Source: CAVRXZ01 sp963773035
GTDB lineage: Bacteria; Acidobacteriota; Vicinamibacteria; Vicinamibacterales; CAVVIG01
Length of the DNA stretch: 64,000 bases
Reading direction: 5' to 3'
Assembly: GCA_963773035.1 (NCBI GenBank)
Contig: CAVYZX010000038.1
Coordinates: forward strand, 62,001 to 126,000
Shown: positions 45,296 through 53,546 of the stretch, in pieces
How the letters are laid out: each line of letters opens with the position of its first letter
Position numbering within the stretch: position 1 is the stretch's first letter
Notes under the pieces: model-generated
Databases searched by the model: none
Told to the model about the DNA's origin: nothing
The model's input: only the letters and a program-made list of their open reading frames with translations
Program-made: the position numbers and the translations under genes

Positions 45296-45907
45296 ATGAA
45301 AGGTCAGTTCGGCATAAAGGCCGCAACCTGTGCGCTCGGAGTCTTCTGTCTGGTCAGTGCGCTGCATGCGCAAGCTCCCGCGCCCGCGGCACAGCCGCCG
45401 GCTCCACCCGTCAGCACGGCAGTCGCCGCACCCACGTATGTTTCCATTCCGCTGGAGATCGCCGTCAACCGCCCCGCCGCGGAAGTGTGGAAGCGGGTCG
45501 GCAAATACTGTGATATCGGTGAATGGTTACGGATCCCGTGCACGATCACGTCGGGGAAGGATGGGGAATTCGGTGCGGTTCGTTCCGTCGCAAACGAAGT
45601 CCTGGTCGGAAAGACCGAACTGTCCTACACCTACACCCAACCCGTGAGAGAAGGCCGTCCCTACAATCTCTATCACGGTACGCTGGAAGCGCGGCCCGTG
45701 ACGGCAACGACATCCAAGCTCGTTTACACCCTGTTCTTCGACAACTCGATGCTGGCCGACGATCCGGCGCGCGAAGCAGACAAAGCGCGGAGAGTCGCCG
45801 CGTTCACGACTGCGCTCGAAAACATGAAGATCCTTGCCGAGGGCGGTACCCTGCCTCCGGCACCAGCACGCGGGACGCCGCCGGCCGCCGCTCCGACGGG
45901 TCGGTGA
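45296..45907 (+). CDS. Secreted SRPBCC family protein
   Basis: 203 residues from ATG 45296 with GGAGG 5 bases upstream. A signal peptide (FGIKAATCALGVFCLVSALHAQ) leads to a Pro/Ala-rich linker and a START-like domain: YVSIPLEIAVNRPAAEVWKR, VGKYCDIGEWLRIPCTITSG, YNLYHGTLEARPVTATTSKL and VYTLFFDNSMLADDPAREA. It resembles polyketide cyclase/dehydrase-type ligand-binding proteins. A periplasmic location is unusual for this fold. It follows the kinase by 22 bp and precedes the HAD gene by 15 bp. Confidence 0.78.
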   Translation: MKGQFGIKAATCALGVFCLVSALHAQAPAPAAQPPAPPVSTAVAAPTYVSIPLEIAVNRPAAEVWKRVGKYCDIGEWLRIPCTITSGKDGEFGAVRSVANEVLVGKTELSYTYTQPVREGRPYNLYHGTLEARPVTATTSKLVYTLFFDNSMLADDPAREADKARRVAAFTTALENMKILAEGGTLPPAPARGTPPAAAPTGR

Positions 45908-45922
45908 AGAACGGGCGTCGCG

Positions 45923-46978
45923 ATGAGACGCGTGCTGTCGACATTCCTTGTTCTGGTCGCCGCCGCGTGCGGCACGTCGCCAGCCCCAGCACCGCCGCCA
46001 GCAGCGGCGCCCAGCGCTCAGGCTCCCGCTTCCTCGACGGCCAACGCCCTGCGCTCGTGGAACGACGGTGCCGCAAAGCGAGCCATCGTGGACTTTGTGT
46101 CGCGGGTGACCAAAGAGGGCGGCTCCGATTTCGTGCCGATCCCCGAACGGATTGCCACCTTCGACAACGATGGCACACTCTGGGCCGAGAAGCCGGTGCC
46201 GTTTCAGCTGCTGTTCGCCTTCGACCGCGTGAAGACGTTCGCGCAACAGCATCCTGAATGGAAGACCAGGGAGCCGTTCGCGTCGCTGCTCAAGGGAAAC
46301 ACGGCAGGCGTCGCCACCAGCGGTGAGAAGGGTCTGCTCCAGATCGTAGCGGCGACGCACACCGGCATGACGACAGAGGACTTTTCCCAGGCCGTGCAGG
46401 ACTGGATAACGACGGCGAAACATCCCCAGACCGGCCGGTTGTTTACGGAAATGGTCTATCAGCCGATGCTCGAGCTGCTGGCCTATCTGCGCGCCAACGA
46501 ATTCAAGACGTTTATCGTCTCGGGCGGCGGTGTGGAGTTCATGCGTCCGTGGACAGAACGAGTTTACGGAATCCCGCCGGAGCAGGTCGTCGGCAGCAGC
46601 GGCAAGTTGAAGCTCGAGGTACGCGACGGCAAGCCGGTCCTCATCAAATTGCCCGAAGTGGATCTCATCGACGACAAAGAGGGCAAGCCGGTCGGCATTC
46701 AAAGCCGGATCGGCCGCCGGCCGATTGCCGCGTTCGGCAATTCCGATGGCGACTTGCAGATGTTGGAGTGGGCGATGGCCGGCAGTGGTCCGCGCTTCGC
46801 GCTCTTTGTTCATCATGACGATGCCGCGCGCGAGTACGCATACGATCGCGCCGACAAGCTGCAGACGTTCAGCAAAGGATGGGATGAAGCGCTGGCCAAA
46901 GGCTGGACCGTCGTCAGCATGAAGGACGACTGGAGCACCGTGTTTCCGCCCACGACAAGCGCGCCCAACCAGCGGTAG
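45923..46978 (+). CDS. HAD-superfamily phosphatase lipoprotein
   Basis: 351 residues from ATG 45923. A lipobox VAAAC sits in the signal region, followed by a Pro/Ala-rich spacer. HAD motif I is IATFDNDGTLWAEKP (D-x-D with a preceding Phe), motif II FIVSGGGVEFMRPW, and motif IV IAAFGNSDGDLQMLEWA. This is the phosphoserine phosphatase-like (HAD_2/PSP) group, tethered to a membrane. The substrate is unknown. It is probably in one transcript with the SRPBCC gene. Confidence 0.85.
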   Translation: MRRVLSTFLVLVAAACGTSPAPAPPPAAAPSAQAPASSTANALRSWNDGAAKRAIVDFVSRVTKEGGSDFVPIPERIATFDNDGTLWAEKPVPFQLLFAFDRVKTFAQQHPEWKTREPFASLLKGNTAGVATSGEKGLLQIVAATHTGMTTEDFSQAVQDWITTAKHPQTGRLFTEMVYQPMLELLAYLRANEFKTFIVSGGGVEFMRPWTERVYGIPPEQVVGSSGKLKLEVRDGKPVLIKLPEVDLIDDKEGKPVGIQSRIGRRPIAAFGNSDGDLQMLEWAMAGSGPRFALFVHHDDAAREYAYDRADKLQTFSKGWDEALAKGWTVVSMKDDWSTVFPPTTSAPNQR

Positions 46979-47054
46979 ACAGACACAAGACGCTCATTGA
47001 CGAGGTTGCAGCCAGGTCCTAGGATGGCCATCGGGAGACCGTTGAGGTTGACCG

Positions 47055-49418
47055 ATGACCGGCAAGCAGCTCGGCCACTATCGCATACTCGAGAAGCTTG
47101 GTGCTGGTGGCATGGGTGTGGTCTATCGCGCTCACGACGAGCGGCTCGACCGCGACGTCGCCCTCAAGCTCCTGCCCGCTGACACGTTCGAAGACTCCAT
47201 CGCGCGCGGCCGCCTCCTGCGCGAAGCCCGTGCCGCCGCGGCTCTGAGCCATCCCTCGATCTGCACGATTCATGAAGTCGGCGAGGCAGACGGTCCTGCC
47301 TACATCGCCATGGAGTTCGTGGAAGGCCGGCCGCTGAGCGACGTCACGCATCGTCGCGCGCTGACCACGGACGAAGTACTGCGGTATGGCATTCAGATCG
47401 CCGATGCGCTCGCTCACGCTCACGCACGTCAGGTCGTCCATCGCGACTTGAAGAGCGCCAATGTGATGGTCTCGTCGGACGGGCGGGTCAAGGTTCTCGA
47501 TTTCGGTCTGGCGAAAAGAATGAGCGGACCGGAGCTCGAGACTGCCACGCAAGACTTGGGGGTCGCCACATTCACGGGGCCGGGTGTATTCGCCGGGACC
47601 ATCTCGTACATGGCACCGGAACAACTTCGCGGCGAGTCCGCCGATGCCCGTTCGGACATCTGGGCCCTCGGTGTGGTTCTTCACGAAATCGCCGGTGGCA
47701 CGCTGCCGTTCACGGGGCAATCAGCTTTCGACGTCAGCTCGAAGATCCTGAATCAGCCGCCGCCTTCGCTTCCTGCGTCGGTTCCGGTTGCGCTGCGCGC
47801 CGTCATCGAAAGATGTTTGGAAAAATCCGCCGCTCGCCGCTATCAGAGCGCGAGCGAGGTCGGCGCCTCGCTTCAAGCGATTCAAGCAGGGACGTCGAGT
47901 CTCTCGGCGTCAGTGCGTTACCGGCTGGCGCGACGACGGTGGCTGCTTCCCGTCGCCGGCGCCGTCGTTCTGGCAGGCATTCTGGCCGCCCTGAATGTCG
48001 GAGAGATTCGCAGCCGTTGGTTGGGCGGGCGGCCACGGGTCGAATCCCTCGCGGTGTTGCCGCTGGAGAATCTTTCGGGCGACGCAGCGCAAGACTACTT
48101 CGCCGACGGCATGACCGAAGTCCTGAGCACGGACCTTGCCCGACTCGGTGTGTTGAAGCGCGTCACCGCTCGCGGGTCGGTGATCCGTTACAAGGGCACG
48201 AACAAGCCGTTCGAGGAAATCGCGCGCGAGCTGAGGGTGGATGCGCTTTTGACCGGCTCGATCCAGCGGTCGGGCGACCGCGTGAGCATAACCGCTCAGC
48301 TCCTGGACCCCGCGACCGGAGATCAGTTGTGGACCAACCGCTACGAACGCAGCCTCCAAGACGTGCTCGTGCTGCGCAACGAGATTGTGTCGGCCATCGT
48401 GCGGGAGATTAGAGCGCAGCTGTCACCGCACGAGCAGGCGCGGTTGGCCAGGGCCGGTCCGGTGAATTCCGAGGCCTTCGAGGCGACGTTGAAGGGACGC
48501 TTTCACTGGCTCAAGCAAACGCGCGAGGACTACGATCAGGCCGAACGCTACTTTCAGTTCGCGCTGGAAAAGGATCCCGGGTATGCGCTTGCCTACGGTG
48601 GGCTCGGCAGCGTGTGGATGATGCGCGGAGATGCCGGCTTCCAGTCCCCATCCGAGACGTTTCCAAAAGCCAACACGTTTCTGGCCAAGGCGCTGGAGCT
48701 CGACGACAGCCTGGCAGATCTGCACGTGTTGCTGGCGAACTACAAGGCCACGCAGTGGGACTGGGCCGGCGCCGAGCTCGAATATAAGAAAGCGCTGGAC
48801 GGGAATCCGAATCTTGCGGACGCCCACTTCTACTATTCGGATCTGCTGCTGACCGCCTTGAACCAGCCCGACGAATGGAATCGTGAAATACAGCTCGCCA
48901 TGGAACTCGATCCCTTGAACGATTTCTACAGGAGCTTCTACGGATGGCACTTGAACTACGTGCGACGGTACGATGAAGCCATCCCGATCTTCGAGAAGCT
49001 CCTGCCGACGGGGCCGAACAAAGCCACCAACTACCTCGGCTTGTGGGGTGCCTACTGGCGAAAGGGCTTATACGATCAGGCGCTGGCGTCAGCACGGGAA
49101 TATTTCGTCGCCGCAGGCGACCGGGAGTTTGTGGACGCGCTAGGGACTGGCGGAGGCGCGGCTGGGTATCGCACTGGCATGTTGCGCGCGGGTGAAACGA
49201 TGGCCGAACGTTCCAAGGAGCGTCACGTACCGGCCATTCGCATTGCCCGGGTGTTCGCCCATGGTGGGGACAAGGACCGGGCATTTCAGTGGTTGGAAAA
49301 AGCCTACGAGGCGCGCGAGTCTCCGATGTTGCGTATCCGCCTTTTCTGGGATTGGCTCGACTTGCATTCCGACCCTCGCTTCGAGGATTTACTCCGCCGC
49401 CTCAATCTGCCCCGCTAG
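47055..49418 (+). CDS. Serine/threonine protein kinase with FlgO-like and TPR domains
   Basis: 787 residues from ATG 47055. Kinase domain about 8-275: LGAGGMGVVYRAHDERLDRD, the Lys in ALKLLP, HARQVVHRDLKSANVMVSSD, LDFGLAK and GTISYMAPEQLRGES. One membrane helix is near 296-315 (WLLPVAGAVVLAGILAALN). A FlgO/CadC-like C-terminal domain (LAVLPLENLSGDAAQDYFAD) then passes into TPR-like repeats. Cytosolic kinase with an outside sensing part; the ligand is unknown. Confidence 0.9.
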   Translation: MTGKQLGHYRILEKLGAGGMGVVYRAHDERLDRDVALKLLPADTFEDSIARGRLLREARAAAALSHPSICTIHEVGEADGPAYIAMEFVEGRPLSDVTHRRALTTDEVLRYGIQIADALAHAHARQVVHRDLKSANVMVSSDGRVKVLDFGLAKRMSGPELETATQDLGVATFTGPGVFAGTISYMAPEQLRGESADARSDIWALGVVLHEIAGGTLPFTGQSAFDVSSKILNQPPPSLPASVPVALRAVIERCLEKSAARRYQSASEVGASLQAIQAGTSSLSASVRYRLARRRWLLPVAGAVVLAGILAALNVGEIRSRWLGGRPRVESLAVLPLENLSGDAAQDYFADGMTEVLSTDLARLGVLKRVTARGSVIRYKGTNKPFEEIARELRVDALLTGSIQRSGDRVSITAQLLDPATGDQLWTNRYERSLQDVLVLRNEIVSAIVREIRAQLSPHEQARLARAGPVNSEAFEATLKGRFHWLKQTREDYDQAERYFQFALEKDPGYALAYGGLGSVWMMRGDAGFQSPSETFPKANTFLAKALELDDSLADLHVLLANYKATQWDWAGAELEYKKALDGNPNLADAHFYYSDLLLTALNQPDEWNREIQLAMELDPLNDFYRSFYGWHLNYVRRYDEAIPIFEKLLPTGPNKATNYLGLWGAYWRKGLYDQALASAREYFVAAGDREFVDALGTGGGAAGYRTGMLRAGETMAERSKERHVPAIRIARVFAHGGDKDRAFQWLEKAYEARESPMLRIRLFWDWLDLHSDPRFEDLLRRLNLPR

Positions 49419-49507
49419 CGGGTCGGTCCAGCTCTTCATCGATGGTGGGGATGGCGGGCGTAGAATGGCGGGACGGACGTCATCGCGGCTTCCGGAGGGA
49501 CGGTACT

Positions 49508-50011
49508 ATGACAGGTCTCCTCTTGCCGGCGACGGTGCTGCTGTCGACGACGCTTCTCTTCACGACTCATCGCTCGTATGCAGGGCTCGATCGAGGAAAC
49601 TCGAGCCCCGCCTCGCTGATGTTGCAACGTGCTGGCGCGAGTCCGGCCACGCCGGCCGCAGGTCCGGCATTCGAAAAGACCTACTGGAAAGCGACGGAAC
49701 TCGTCGGTAAACCCGTCCCGCCCGCAAGTCGGAATCGCGAAGCACATTTGGTATTCGAACAGGACGGTCGTATGGCCGGAGCGGACGGGTGCAACCGCAT
49801 CACGGGGACGTACGAACGAACCGCCGAGGCGATCAAGTTCGGTCCATTGGTCAGCACCCGGATGGCTTGCGTGGACACCGGCGAAATCGAGCGCGCGTTT
49901 CGCGAGGCACTGCAGAAAACGGGCCGCTGGAAAATCGTCGGAAATGAGCTCGAACTGTCCGATATCGGTGGATCACGGCTCGCGCGTTTCGACGCGAGCG
50001 CCGACAAGTAG
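49508..50011 (+). CDS. META-domain (HslJ-like) secreted protein
   Basis: 167 residues from ATG 49508 with GGAGGG 8 bases upstream. A signal peptide is followed by a linker and the META domain: KTYWKATELVGKPVPPASRN, AHLVFEQDGRMAGADGCNRI, TGTYERTAEAIKFGPLVSTR and MACVDTGEIERAFREALQKT. The G-x-D-G-C-N-R motif is highly characteristic. Its function is unknown; relatives include HslJ, linked to antibiotic tolerance. A propeller gene converges with it. Confidence 0.85.
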   Translation: MTGLLLPATVLLSTTLLFTTHRSYAGLDRGNSSPASLMLQRAGASPATPAAGPAFEKTYWKATELVGKPVPPASRNREAHLVFEQDGRMAGADGCNRITGTYERTAEAIKFGPLVSTRMACVDTGEIERAFREALQKTGRWKIVGNELELSDIGGSRLARFDASADK

Positions 50012-50028
50012 GGCACGTCATCGGACTG

Positions 50029-51099
50029 CTAGCGCTTCAGCGAGCGGTACGCCAGCCGATCCGCGTTGAACGATCCGAGCCACAGCTCGTCGCCGACGCG
50101 CATGGCGATCGCCGTGCCGGTAAACGAAGGTGTCGCGGGTCCGCGCGCAAGCTCTGTCACGGTCATCTTCTTGGGGTCGATCGTAGCCGCGATGTAGCCG
50201 CGCGAGCATCGGATACCGGCTTCGGTCTTTGGCGGGCCGCCGCAGGCCGGCTCGTTGTCGATCATTCCGGCGGTGATCAGCCGATTGTCGCTCGTCCACC
50301 GGACGTTGTCGGGGCCAAACTCCGCGAGCTGCGCGGTGCGCAGCGGCTTTCCGGGGTTGTCGCGGGAGAAGGCGACGATGCGCTTTTGGGTCGTTGAGAC
50401 GACGTAGAACTCTTTGTCGTCGGGGGACGTCTCGATGCCGTTGTTCGCAGAGAGCTCGGTGCCCGGCAGCATGAGGAACGAGATGTCACCGGGCGTCCAC
50501 AAGAACACTGCTCCAGTGTCGCGGCCGGCGAACGCATCTTCGAACGACTTTCCCGGAAGTATGAGGGCGGTGGCAACCAATGAACCATCCTTGAACGCCG
50601 CGACGCTGTTGGCTGGGATGTCATTTGGCATCAGAACGCATCCGATCCAGGTAGCGGTGGGCACACCGCCACCAGTGGCGAGCTCGAAGACCTCGATCGA
50701 TTCACGGCCACCATGGTTCGTGGCGTAGACGGTGTAGCGACCGTCTGTTGCCGGTCTGAGGCTGAGCCCGTGGAGAACGGCGAGCTTTGGATCGAGCGGG
50801 CCGGGACAGCTTGCGTACTTCGCTCGGTCCGGAAGGCTGCTCGGCGCGTCGGAGGGGTACAAGTTCCTAACCGTTTTCGCACGCGTGTCGACCAGGTGCA
50901 GTCCACTTCCTGGCGCCATCCCGCTGGCAAGCAACCAACGCGTGTTCGGAACCAGAACGAGATCCTCGGGATTCTGGATGCCGCAGATGAACGTGAGCCC
51001 GCCGGAGGGCGTACATTCGGCCGACTGGGCGGTTCCGGTGGGTTGCGACCCACCGATGGTAATCAAAGCGAGTAATGCGATGACGTCAAGGCGCTTCAT
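50029..51099 (-). CDS. Secreted SMP-30/strictosidine-synthase-like propeller protein
   Basis: 356 residues from ATG 51099. A signal peptide precedes ECTPSGGLTFICGIQNPEDL. The body repeats four- to six-bladed propeller strands, for example VLVPNTRWLLASGMAPG, VYATNHGGRESIEVFELATG, FLMLPGTELSANNGIETSPD and EFYVVSTTQKRIVAFSRDNP. The HGLSLRP and NGIETSPD pieces recall calcium-dependent lactonases such as paraoxonase/gluconolactonase. The substrate is unknown. REP-like repeats lie upstream. Confidence 0.75.
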   Translation of the reverse strand: MKRLDVIALLALITIGGSQPTGTAQSAECTPSGGLTFICGIQNPEDLVLVPNTRWLLASGMAPGSGLHLVDTRAKTVRNLYPSDAPSSLPDRAKYASCPGPLDPKLAVLHGLSLRPATDGRYTVYATNHGGRESIEVFELATGGGVPTATWIGCVLMPNDIPANSVAAFKDGSLVATALILPGKSFEDAFAGRDTGAVFLWTPGDISFLMLPGTELSANNGIETSPDDKEFYVVSTTQKRIVAFSRDNPGKPLRTAQLAEFGPDNVRWTSDNRLITAGMIDNEPACGGPPKTEAGIRCSRGYIAATIDPKKMTVTELARGPATPSFTGTAIAMRVGDELWLGSFNADRLAYRSLKR

Positions 51100-51140
51100 T
51101 TATGTTCCTCGGCCGGGAATCATACATCGGCAGCCACGGC

Positions 51141-51172
51141 AGAGGGCTCAGGGCTCAGGGCAGAGGGCTCAG
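51141..51172. repeat. GGGCTCA tandem repeat
   Basis: Four to five copies of GGGCTCA/GGGCAGA are directly followed by the half-palindromic element at 51173-51198, in the same order and orientation as at 22334-22444. This shared arrangement shows that the tandem repeat and palindrome travel together. Confidence 0.85.
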
Positions 51173-51220
51173 GTGTGGCTTCCGGCTTTAGCCGGAAGAT
51201 CAATGAGCTTCAGCCAGAAG
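51173..51220. repeat. REP-like palindrome (partial copy)
   Basis: GTGTGG followed by a 20-base perfect inverted repeat (51179-51198) built on CTTCCGGC...GCCGGAAG; the second palindrome of the unit at 22375-22444 is degraded here to CTTCAGCCAGAAG (51208-51220) and the closing CCACAC is missing. It lies upstream of the propeller gene and downstream of ppk2. Confidence 0.8.
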
Positions 51221-51245
51221 ATCAATGCCGGCGGCCCTCTTCCGT

Positions 51246-52115
51246 TCAGAGCGCCTTTCGCGCGGCAGCGATTTGGCGCCGCTTGGCCCGATCGACCACT
51301 GGAAACGCGAGGTTCATCTCCTCCAACGCATCGACGACCGCGGCGGCCACGACGAGGCGCGTGAACCATTTGTTGTCCGCAGGCACGACGTACCACGGTG
51401 CATCGGGCGAGCTGGTGTTCTGAATCGTCTCTTCGTACGCCTGCATGTAATCGCGCCAATAGTGGCGCTCGTGCGCGTCGGCGGCCGAGAACTTCCAATG
51501 TTTCTTCGGCTCGTCGAGCCGGCGCTCGAATCGACGCTTCTGCTCGTCGGGTGAGACGTGAAGAAAGAACTTCCGGATGGCGATGCCGTTCCGGGTTGCG
51601 TATCGCTCGAACGCTCGAATGTCCTCGAACCGTTCCGCCCAGATGTTTTTCGTGACGAGCTGCGACGGTAGACGCTGGCGATCGAGTGCGCCAGGGTGCA
51701 CTCGCACGACCAGCGTTTCTTCATAGTAGGAGCGGTTGAAGATGCCGATACGGCCCCGTTCCGGCAAGCAACGGGAGGTCCGCCAGAGGAAATCGTGGTC
51801 CAGTTCGTCCGCGGTCGGGGCTTTGAATGAAAACACCTGACAGCCTTGCGGGTTGACGCCGGACATCACGTGTTTGATCGTTCCGTCCTTGCCCGCGGCA
51901 TCCATCGCCTGAAAGATCAACAGCAGCGCCCATCGGTTTTGAGCGTAGAGCTTCTCCTGGAGCTGCGCGAGACGTTCAACGCCACTCTTCAACCACTGGC
52001 TGGCCTGTTCGGGCGATGCAAGGCCGCGCGTGTCGTGCGGCTTGACGTCCTTCAGGCGGAACTTCCGTCCTTCCGTGACCCGGTACGGCAGGTAGAGCCC
52101 TCGCGCGTCTGTCAT
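51246..52115 (-). CDS. ppk2: Polyphosphate kinase 2 family protein
   Basis: 289 residues from ATG 52115. The PPK2 core has Walker A MDAAGKDGTIK (71-81), GCQVFSFKAPTADELDHDFL, then FNRSYYEETLVVRVHPG and the lid FFLHVSPDEQKRRFERRLDE followed by KHWKFSAADAHERHYW. PPK2 enzymes transfer phosphate from polyphosphate to AMP, ADP or GDP; the subclass cannot be fixed by eye. It lies 50 bp after a nucleotide-translocase-like gene on the same strand, suggesting linked nucleotide and polyphosphate handling. Confidence 0.9.
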   Translation of the reverse strand: MTDARGLYLPYRVTEGRKFRLKDVKPHDTRGLASPEQASQWLKSGVERLAQLQEKLYAQNRWALLLIFQAMDAAGKDGTIKHVMSGVNPQGCQVFSFKAPTADELDHDFLWRTSRCLPERGRIGIFNRSYYEETLVVRVHPGALDRQRLPSQLVTKNIWAERFEDIRAFERYATRNGIAIRKFFLHVSPDEQKRRFERRLDEPKKHWKFSAADAHERHYWRDYMQAYEETIQNTSSPDAPWYVVPADNKWFTRLVVAAAVVDALEEMNLAFPVVDRAKRRQIAAARKAL

Positions 52116-52165
52116 ATGAAGCTACGCTCCTCGCTAGAACAACGCCCCGGTTTGCGCGACGAAAC

Positions 52166-53506
52166 TCACGCCGCCGCGCGAGCCGTCTTGCGCTCGTAAT
52201 TGCGCAGCAAAATGTATGCGACGCCAATCCAGGCGCCGATGAGCAGTATGTTCACCACCGCGAAGCTCCGCTGGCTGAACGTCAGCACGGTCGTTCCAAG
52301 CCAGACCAGCAACGCCGCCATCACGTCGCCGAATCTGACGATGAATGTGTCCGCGGCCTGTTTGGCCTTGTACTTCTCCTCGCGCGACGTCGGGAGCCAC
52401 AGCATCTGGCGTGCGACGTTCATGATGGAGTAATCGGTCGAGTTTTCGGCGGTCTTTGCCACTCGAACGATGGCGAGGCCTGCTCCGAGCGCCACAGCAC
52501 CATACGCACCGAGGGCCACGATCGGAAGCGCGAACATCACGCCGGCGAGGCCGAAGTACTTCACCAGGCGCGACGCGACGAACGCCTGAAGGATGGCGGC
52601 CACCACGTTCACCCAGAAGAAATAGTTTCCGTAAAAAGCGCCGATGTACGCGCTTTTGTCGAACGCGGGATCGGCGGCCGCGTATTCGTTGGCCCTTGCC
52701 AGCACCGCGCTCGAAAGGACGTACTCGCCAGTCGTGTTGACGAGGTTGAGCACGAGGAGCAGCAAGCAGATCATTATCAGGTAGTGGCTCTGGAAGATCA
52801 GGGCGAAGCCGTTGCGGCCGGCTTTGAGCGGGGCATCAGCAGCGGCGTGCCGCCGTTCCACGCGACGCTCGACCAGCCAGTACAACGCCATCGACACGAC
52901 CAGGCAAGCCACAGCGATTTGGAGAAGTGTGTACGGATGGGTGCCGCTGCCGAAAAGGCTCTCGGCGAATGCCGCCCCGAGCGGGCTTCCGAGCGTCGCG
53001 CCAATTCCGATAATTGGAAACAGCCGCTCCCCGGTCGGCTTGTCGAACAAGTCGTTGCCGTACGACCAGAATTGTGCGACCACCGCGTTGCTGAAGATCC
53101 CGACCCACACGAAGAATGCCAGGCCGATGTAGGGCACATTGGCCCAGATACCAAGACGGAACAGTTCGAGGTTGACGATGAAGAATGCTGTGATGCCGAG
53201 CAATAGCCGTATGCGATCGACGCGTGAGGCGAACCAGCCGTAGAGCGGCACGAAGCCCATCAGCAAGAAAGCCTGTCCGGCCGATGCGTACGACTTCATC
53301 TCGGCGCCACCGCCAGTAAGGATCAGCGGCTCCCGAACGGTCTTGCACACGTAATAGCCCGCCAGGATGACGAAGATGTTCGACAGGAGCAGCAGGACTG
53401 TGACGCCTTCCCCTGCCCTGACGTCGCCGAAGAGACGAAGAAATCTGGCGAGCGGCGATGGGCGGTCGTCAGCGAGAACTGAGCCTGCGGTTGCGGTTCC
53501 GTCCAC
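52166..53506 (-). CDS. ATP/ADP translocase-like (NTT/TLC-type) membrane transporter
   Basis: 446 residues from GTG 53506, with AAGGAG 6 bases upstream. About 12 membrane helices are visible. Characteristic stretches are YYVCKTVREPLILTGGGAEM, FFVWVGIFSNAVVAQFWSYG with DLFDKPTGERLFPIIGIGAT, and AENSTDYSIMNVARQMLWLP. These resemble the NTP/NDP exchange and related Npt/MFS-like carriers first known from Rickettsia and Chlamydia. Transport of nucleotides by the free-living version is an inference. It is encoded between the symporter fusion and ppk2. Confidence 0.72.
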   Translation of the reverse strand: MDGTATAGSVLADDRPSPLARFLRLFGDVRAGEGVTVLLLLSNIFVILAGYYVCKTVREPLILTGGGAEMKSYASAGQAFLLMGFVPLYGWFASRVDRIRLLLGITAFFIVNLELFRLGIWANVPYIGLAFFVWVGIFSNAVVAQFWSYGNDLFDKPTGERLFPIIGIGATLGSPLGAAFAESLFGSGTHPYTLLQIAVACLVVSMALYWLVERRVERRHAAADAPLKAGRNGFALIFQSHYLIMICLLLLVLNLVNTTGEYVLSSAVLARANEYAAADPAFDKSAYIGAFYGNYFFWVNVVAAILQAFVASRLVKYFGLAGVMFALPIVALGAYGAVALGAGLAIVRVAKTAENSTDYSIMNVARQMLWLPTSREEKYKAKQAADTFIVRFGDVMAALLVWLGTTVLTFSQRSFAVVNILLIGAWIGVAYILLRNYERKTARAAA

Positions 53507-53546
53507 GACCTTCTCCTTGGATCGACCTTGCAGACGGCCGTGCCGG

